A DNA stretch of 34,845 nt, from NCBI GenBank assembly GCA_934725105.1, contig CAKVBD010000023.1:1-34845 (forward strand). Direction: 5' to 3'. Under the pieces are notes generated by a model that saw only the letters and a program-made list of their open reading frames with translations, searched no databases and was not told where the DNA came from. Source of the DNA: an uncultured Bulleidia sp. GTDB taxonomy: Bacteria > Bacillota_I > Bacilli_A > Erysipelotrichales > Erysipelotrichaceae. The position numbers and the translations under genes were made by a program. Positions 31,881 to 34,845 of this stretch are shown here, piece after piece (position 1 is the first letter of the stretch; each line of letters begins with the position of its first letter).

Positions 31881-33134
31881 ATGAGCATTGTAAAAGAAAC
31901 GATGGAATTCGTAAAAAGCAAAGATGAAGAAATTGGTGCAGCTTTAGAAAGAGAATATCAGCGTCAAAAAGATAATATTGAACTGATTGCGAGTGAAAAT
32001 ATTGTTTCTGAAGCAGTTATGATGGCAATGGGAAGCGTTGCGACAAATAAATATGCGGAAGGATATAGTGGCAAGAGATACTATGGTGGATGTCAATGTA
32101 TTGATGAAATTGAAACAATTGCCATTGAAAGAGTAAAAAAATTATTTGGTGCAGAATATGCGAATGTTCAGCCACATTCTGGTGCTTCAGCAAACTTGGC
32201 TGTTGAATATGCCGTATTAAAGCCAGGTGATACTTTGATGGGTATGAGTCTTGATGCTGGGGGACATTTAACACATGGCTCACCTGCAAATATCTCAGGT
32301 AATTATTTCAATATTGTCAGCTATGGTGTGAATGCGGATGGCTATATTGACTATGATGAAGTTGAAAAGAAAGCCATGGAATGTAAACCAAAAATGATTT
32401 GTGCAGGTGCTTCTGCATATCCTAGAATCATTGATTTTAAACGTTTCAGAGAGATTGCGGATAAGTGTGGTGCTGTGCTGTGGGTAGATATGGCACATAT
32501 TGCGGGATTAGTTGCGGCTGGATTGCACCCATCTCCAGTACCTTATGCAGATGTTGTAACTTCTACAACACATAAAACATTAAGAGGTCCTCGTGGCGGC
32601 TTTATCCTGGCAACAGAAGAAGCAAATAAGAAATATAACTTCAATAAAGCGGTATTCCCTGGAACACAAGGTGGTCCACTGGAACATATCATTGCCGCAA
32701 AAGCTGTCTGCTTCAAGGAAGCTTTACAGCCATCATTTAAAGAATATCAAAGAAAACTTGTTGAAAACTGTGCTGCTTTAGCAGAAAGTTTGAAGAAATA
32801 TGGATTTCAACTTGTTTCTGGCGGCAGTGACAATCATTTAATACTTGTTGATCTGACAAATTTTAATATCACAGGTAAATTCATGCAGAATGCGTGTGAT
32901 GAAGTGAATATCACTTTAAATAAGAACAGTATTCCAAATGAACCACTTTCTCCATTTGTTACGAGCGGTGTCAGAATTGGTACTGCTGCGATTACAACAC
33001 GTGGATTTGTAAAAGAAGATATGGATGTGATTGCTGAATGTCTGTATCTTGTCGCAAGTGATTTTGAAAAGAACAAAGAAACAGTAAAGGCAAAAGTTAA
33101 ACAATTAACAGATAAATATCCTTTATATGAATAA
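31881..33134 (+). CDS. glyA: Serine hydroxymethyltransferase
   Basis: PLP enzyme interconverting serine and glycine while loading tetrahydrofolate with a one-carbon unit. The 417 residues show the SHMT hallmarks: NIELIASENIVSEAV near the N-terminus, KYAEGYSGKRYYGGC, the aspartate-containing WVDMAHIAGLVAAG, and the PLP lysine in TSTTHKTLRGPRGG. The start is set at ATG 31881 with GAGGAA about 7 nt upstream. An in-frame ATG at 31815 would add 22 residues, precede the promoter and match nothing in the family. The stop codon lies inside the terminator stem. Confidence 0.97.
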   Translation: MSIVKETMEFVKSKDEEIGAALEREYQRQKDNIELIASENIVSEAVMMAMGSVATNKYAEGYSGKRYYGGCQCIDEIETIAIERVKKLFGAEYANVQPHSGASANLAVEYAVLKPGDTLMGMSLDAGGHLTHGSPANISGNYFNIVSYGVNADGYIDYDEVEKKAMECKPKMICAGASAYPRIIDFKRFREIADKCGAVLWVDMAHIAGLVAAGLHPSPVPYADVVTSTTHKTLRGPRGGFILATEEANKKYNFNKAVFPGTQGGPLEHIIAAKAVCFKEALQPSFKEYQRKLVENCAALAESLKKYGFQLVSGGSDNHLILVDLTNFNITGKFMQNACDEVNITLNKNSIPNEPLSPFVTSGVRIGTAAITTRGFVKEDMDVIAECLYLVASDFEKNKETVKAKVKQLTDKYPLYE

Positions 33135-33162
33135 TGGAAGATTTTCTTCCATTATTTTTTTT
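33131..33162 (+). terminator. Intrinsic terminator after glyA
   Basis: An 11-bp stem (ATAATGGAAGA / TCTTCCATTAT) with a 3-nt TTT loop, then eight T. The glyA stop codon is part of the left arm. Confidence 0.88.
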
Positions 33163-33195
33163 CTATTGTATAGTTTCTTTAGGAGATTATGAATT

Positions 33196-34059
33196 ATGTA
33201 CGCAGATTATCATTTACATTGTGAGTATTCCGATGACTCTAATGAACCTATGGAAAATCAGATCCAGCAGGCAATTGCATTAGGTCTAGATGAAATGTGT
33301 TTTACAGATCATGTAGATTATGGCATAAAAAGGGATTGGGATGATCCTGCAGGTATTATTATTCGACATGCAATTGAACATGGAAAAGAAGTAGATCTTG
33401 TTTTAGCTAATGTAAACTATCCAAAGTACTTTGAAGCTTTAAATATGTATCAAAAGAAGTATGCACCTTCAATTTCTATCAAGAAAGGATTGGAATTTGG
33501 TATTCAATCTATTACTGTAGATGCTTTTGAAAAACTATATGCTTTGTATCAGGATGAATTGGATTTTGTTTTGTTTTCGATGCATCAGGTGAATAATTTA
33601 GAGTTCTGGACGCAGGATTTCCAAAAAGGAAAAAAACAGAAAGAGTATAATGATGAATATTATAAAGAAATCTATCAGACAATGCAGATGTTTCATCAAT
33701 ATTCCTGTCTGGCACATTTAGATCTATTAGCACGTTATGATGAAAATGGTATTTATCCATTTGAAAAAGAAAAAGATATCATTGCGGAAATATTGAAGTA
33801 TGCAATTCAAGATGGAAAAGGAATTGAAATCAATACATCCAGCTGGAAGTATGGCTTAAAAGATACACAGCCATCTCGTGCAATTCTAAAGCTATATAAA
33901 GATCTTGGTGGGAAAATCATTACAGTTGGTTCAGATGCACATGAAACAAAGTATTTAGCATCACATATTAAAGATGCGTATACTATCCTGAAAAATGAAA
34001 TTGGAATTAGTGAAATTTGTACATTCGATCATATGCAGCCAATATTTCACAAAATTTAA
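33196..34059 (+). CDS. PHP-domain phosphatase, HisJ/HisK histidinol-phosphatase family
   Basis: A 287-residue PHP-superfamily metal-dependent phosphoesterase. The four metal motifs are visible: YHLHCEYSDD at the N-terminus, FTDHVDYG, the middle FSMHQVNN, and the C-terminal VGSDAHETK. The protein fits the HisJ family, which removes phosphate from histidinol phosphate. No other histidine-biosynthesis gene is in the window, so the substrate could be another sugar or amino-alcohol phosphate. AGGAG lies 10 nt before the ATG. A nearer out-of-frame ATG at 33189 is ignored. It follows the glyA terminator without an obvious promoter. Confidence 0.82.
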   Translation: MYADYHLHCEYSDDSNEPMENQIQQAIALGLDEMCFTDHVDYGIKRDWDDPAGIIIRHAIEHGKEVDLVLANVNYPKYFEALNMYQKKYAPSISIKKGLEFGIQSITVDAFEKLYALYQDELDFVLFSMHQVNNLEFWTQDFQKGKKQKEYNDEYYKEIYQTMQMFHQYSCLAHLDLLARYDENGIYPFEKEKDIIAEILKYAIQDGKGIEINTSSWKYGLKDTQPSRAILKLYKDLGGKIITVGSDAHETKYLASHIKDAYTILKNEIGISEICTFDHMQPIFHKI

Positions 34060-34081
34060 TACAAGTATTTCCATAAAATTG

Positions 34082-34090
34082 TGGTAGGAT
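34082..34090 (+). promoter_or_regulatory. Extended -10 promoter of the zinc-ribbon gene
   Basis: TGGTAGGAT, identical to the element before pepC at 13661. It predicts a start near 34097 and shows that the in-frame ATG at 34091 lies before +1. Confidence 0.45.
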
Positions 34091-34111
34091 ATGTATCCGG
34101 AGACAGGAAGT

Positions 34112-34351
34112 ATGGAGAAAAAAGTAATTGGTAAAGGAATTCGTTTAAATAAAGGTGAATCTGCTTTGGATGCAATGAAAAAAAGAGTTCCTCATTGGAT
34201 CCATGATACAAAAAAAGATGAGCACTACATCAATGGTGTTGTATATTTACCAGGATGTACATGCTCAGAATGTGGTTTTCACTCATCTAGAGAAAAGGAT
34301 GTTTGTCCACACTGTGGAAAAAGTATGCATTCTCTAAAAGGTATCTATTAA
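34112..34351 (+). CDS. Small zinc-ribbon protein
   Basis: A 79-residue protein of unknown function. The C-terminal third carries CTCSEC, then CPHC about a dozen residues later, a treble of CxC/CxxC pairs typical of a zinc ribbon. The N-terminal part is basic (MEKKVIGKGIRLNK) with a helix-like stretch (ALDAMKKRVPHWI). It has no signal peptide and no membrane segment. ATG 34112 is used, with GGAG 9 nt upstream; the in-frame ATG 21 nt earlier precedes the predicted transcription start. It is convergent with the membrane-protein gene, and the two stop codons overlap. Confidence 0.75.
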   Translation: MEKKVIGKGIRLNKGESALDAMKKRVPHWIHDTKKDEHYINGVVYLPGCTCSECGFHSSREKDVCPHCGKSMHSLKGIY

Positions 34352-34695
34352 TACAGGGATGCAAGAATAAACGCAATCAATAAGACAAGAAGAGAAGGGT
34401 AAATGAATTTATTCTTCTCTTTATAATAGCCATAATGTTCATTCTCATTAAAAGCATCTTGTGAATGTTGAGAAAATCTTTTGAGACGAATGGAATTCAT
34501 ATCGATGATTTTTCCTTTTTGTCCCCAAAGGATGACCGCAATCATGAAGTATAAAGCACCCATGATTGTTAATCCGTCAATAAAGTGAACATAGAATGGT
34601 CCATAGACCAGTCCATAGATTGCTGAAAGGACAGCAGCAATTGCATATAAGATACATGCAAAACGATTGAATAGTTTTTCTTTGATTTTTTTCAT
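34348..34695 (-). CDS. Small three-helix membrane protein (possibly DUF3899-like)
   Basis: A 115-residue protein with membrane segments at about residues 11-31, 38-58 and 97-114, joined by a polar, His/Asn/Glu-rich stretch (residues 60-95). It starts with MKKIKEKLFNRF, a basic inside anchor. The general plan recalls DUF3899 proteins but I cannot confirm the family. There is no Shine-Dalgarno before the ATG. TACAAT on the - strand ends exactly 6 nt before it, so the mRNA may be leaderless. No terminator follows. Transcription would run antisense into the zinc-ribbon gene, with which it shares four bases at the 3' ends. Confidence 0.7.
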   Translation of the reverse strand: MKKIKEKLFNRFACILYAIAAVLSAIYGLVYGPFYVHFIDGLTIMGALYFMIAVILWGQKGKIIDMNSIRLKRFSQHSQDAFNENEHYGYYKEKNKFIYPSLLVLLIAFILASLY

Positions 34696-34701
34696 GCAAA
34701 T

Positions 34702-34715
34702 ATTGTACTATTGTA
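34702..34715 (-). promoter_or_regulatory. -10 box(es) of the small membrane-protein gene
   Basis: Two TACAAT hexamers on the - strand overlap in a tandem at 34702-34707 and 34710-34715. The nearer ends 6 nt from the ATG (leaderless). The farther would leave a leader of about 8 nt without a ribosome-binding site. No clear -35 is seen. Confidence 0.4.
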
Positions 34716-34782
34716 TTTTTCGTATGAAAAGATGATATTTCGCGTTATAAAGCGATTTTATGATATTGCTGAACTGAAAAGT

Positions 34783-34817
34783 TAAATTCCACTTTCGTAT
34801 ATGCAGAATGGAATTTA
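34783..34817. repeat. Inverted repeat near the right edge, possible terminator of a - strand gene entering the window
   Basis: TAAATTCCA / TGGAATTTA, a perfect 9-bp inverted repeat with a further TTC/GAA pairing inside. On the - strand an open frame (28 nt, ending in TAG at 34818-34820) runs in from the right edge directly before it, so this may be that gene's terminator. The T-tail on the - strand is weak. The 34716-34782 stretch shows nothing else I can name. Confidence 0.4.
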
Positions 34818-34845
34818 CTATTTCACCAACTTCCAGTTGATTTTA

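Noticed and set aside
1..34845. Mobile elements, prophage, CRISPR, toxin-antitoxin or defence island
   Set aside because: No transposase, integrase, attachment-site repeat at the tRNAs, direct-repeat array or nuclease/helicase cluster was seen; gene order and composition look like stable core chromosome.

Overview
The window is a 34.8-kb stretch of core chromosome from a low-GC Gram-positive bacterium. TGA is used only as a stop and Trp is read from TGG, so this is not a mycoplasma-type code. The gene set suggests a fermentative anaerobe of the Erysipelotrichia or a close relative: the tsaE-tsaB-rimI-tsaD / rex / ydiF-type ABC-F cluster, a PPi-type phosphofructokinase, an Ami-type oligopeptide transporter, an ECF vitamin transporter and type III pantothenate kinase. 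The placement is an inference from content and composition; no database was searched. Almost everything is on the + strand. The exceptions are two tRNAs, maf and a small membrane-protein gene.

Layout. (1) 1-125: 3' part of a 5S rRNA, end of a ribosomal RNA operon, with a terminator. (2) 150-6706: t6A tRNA modification genes (tsaE, tsaB, tsaD) with rimI; then rex, asnS and a YdiF-like ABC-F ATPase. (3) 6716-8486: PPi-dependent phosphofructokinase. (4) 8539-9700: a MerR-type regulator with a textbook MerR operator, coupled to a membrane-anchored DUF4230 protein; tRNA-Ser(CGA) on the - strand. (5) 9747-13657: an operon of a PadR-type regulator, a HAAS/DUF4097 beta-solenoid protein, and both halves of the TldD/TldE protease. 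(6) 13661-16289: PepC aminopeptidase and a nucleoside phosphorylase-GNAT fusion. (7) 16309-23054: a complete oligopeptide ABC importer (oppABCDF, Ami-like sizes). (8) 23065-26327: MATE exporter, DUF985 cupin, amidohydrolase. (9) 26334-29156: a CoA supply operon (ECF S component probably for pantothenate, coaBC, coaX) behind a cre box and a foldable leader. (10) 29174-34845: a small RHH-like protein, tRNA-Thr(GGU), maf, a nucleotidyltransferase, a HAD hydrolase, glyA, a HisJ-type PHP phosphatase, a zinc-ribbon protein and a small membrane protein.

How it fits together. Peptide import (Opp), intracellular peptidases (PepC, TldD/E, the amidohydrolase), GlyA and redox sensing by Rex suit an amino-acid-fermenting, PPi-economising gut-type anaerobe. 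Transcription units are compact: most end in a clear intrinsic hairpin, and many begin at an extended -10 promoter with a very short leader.

I found no mobile element, CRISPR array, prophage or defence island, and no stretch over 300 bases without a gene. I saw nothing I would call a new system. The best second-look items are: four genes that appear to be transcribed without a leader; a mirror-image divergent promoter between maf and the nucleotidyltransferase; the structured leader of the pantothenate operon; the PadR-DUF4097-TldDE operon; and the phosphorylase-GNAT fusion.
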